Assembly: GCA_007124535.1 (NCBI GenBank)
Contig: SLEY01000184.1
Span: forward strand, 1-14,422
From: Planctomycetaceae bacterium
GTDB lineage: Bacteria > Planctomycetota > Planctomycetia > Pirellulales > Pirellulaceae
Reading direction: 5' to 3'
DNA: 14,422 nt
Part shown: positions 14,319 to 14,422 of the stretch, in pieces
How the letters are laid out: each line of letters begins with the position of its first letter
How positions within the stretch are numbered: the stretch's first letter is position 1
Made by a program: the position numbers and the translations under genes
The notes under the pieces: generated by a model
What the model saw: only the letters and a program-made list of their open reading frames with translations
Databases searched by the model: none
What the model was told of the DNA's origin: nothing

Positions 14319-14421
14319 ACGGGGTATCCACTTGACGCAAGTGACTCCGGCAGGCTGCCTCGTCCGCAAACCAGCGGTCGAACTCCTGCAGATTCCGGGG
14401 GTAATCGATGCCTGCTACAGG
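14299..14421 (-). pseudogene. IS1595/ISXO2-type transposase N-terminal remnant
   Basis: The frame entering from the right edge reads 40 codons before a TGA at 14299-14301. Its core, YPRNLQEFDRWFADEAACRS (residues 7-26 of the visible part), resembles the N-terminal region that precedes the zinc ribbon in IS1595/ISXO2-type transposases. The expected continuation to a CxxC zinc ribbon is absent: after HLRQV the frame runs into the inverted repeat and stops. The start codon, if any, lies beyond the window, so I cannot tell whether only the 5' end of an IS is left. Recognised from memory, without alignment. Confidence 0.55.
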
Positions 14422-14422
14422 C

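Overview
The window is GC-rich, gene-dense bacterial DNA. It most likely comes from a planctomycete, probably Pirellulales-like. I infer this from the style of the gene set: an exported multidomain FAD protein, a DUF4058 relative, a soluble Hanks-type kinase, a STAS protein, and many short palindromic and pentanucleotide repeats between genes. No rRNA or other marker gene confirms it.

Layout. Bases 1-794 hold no gene; they contain a nested palindrome, two diverged copies of a roughly 110-bp repeat, a perfect 24-bp hairpin and a candidate promoter. From about 810 to 5773 five plus-strand genes are packed like an operon: asd (lysine/methionine/threonine and diaminopimelate branch), truA (tRNA pseudouridine synthase), a GT4 glycosyltransferase that overlaps truA, a soluble Ser/Thr protein kinase, and accA, whose start codon overlaps the kinase stop (ATGA). 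Downstream of accA, 5778-6236 is purely repetitive: a 20-bp tandem repeat, then an array of four inverted GTCGGAC units and 34 direct CGTCCGAC units.

A CvpA-family membrane protein gene (minus) and a YdjM/DUF457-type membrane metal-dependent hydrolase gene (plus) diverge from about 7063-7273. dtd (D-aminoacyl-tRNA deacylase, minus) converges on the hydrolase gene, and a small STAS-domain gene (plus) diverges from dtd. Next, on the minus strand, an internally deleted DUF4058 gene is coupled by ATGA to a cysteine-motif flavoprotein gene. The right third is a single minus-strand gene for an exported protein of about 1150 residues. It has two FAD-dependent oxidoreductase modules, a discoidin-like insertion in the first, and a HEAT-like C-terminus.

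The right edge holds a 17-bp inverted repeat that cuts off the N-terminal remnant of an IS1595/ISXO2-type transposase. CAGGG/CCCTG pentanucleotide runs occur at six places, once in frame inside the glycosyltransferase. No CRISPR array, tRNA, rRNA, phage module or recognisable defence system is visible. The most unusual items are the GTCCGAC array, the kinase-accA coupling, the two-FAD exported protein and the in-frame deleted DUF4058 gene.
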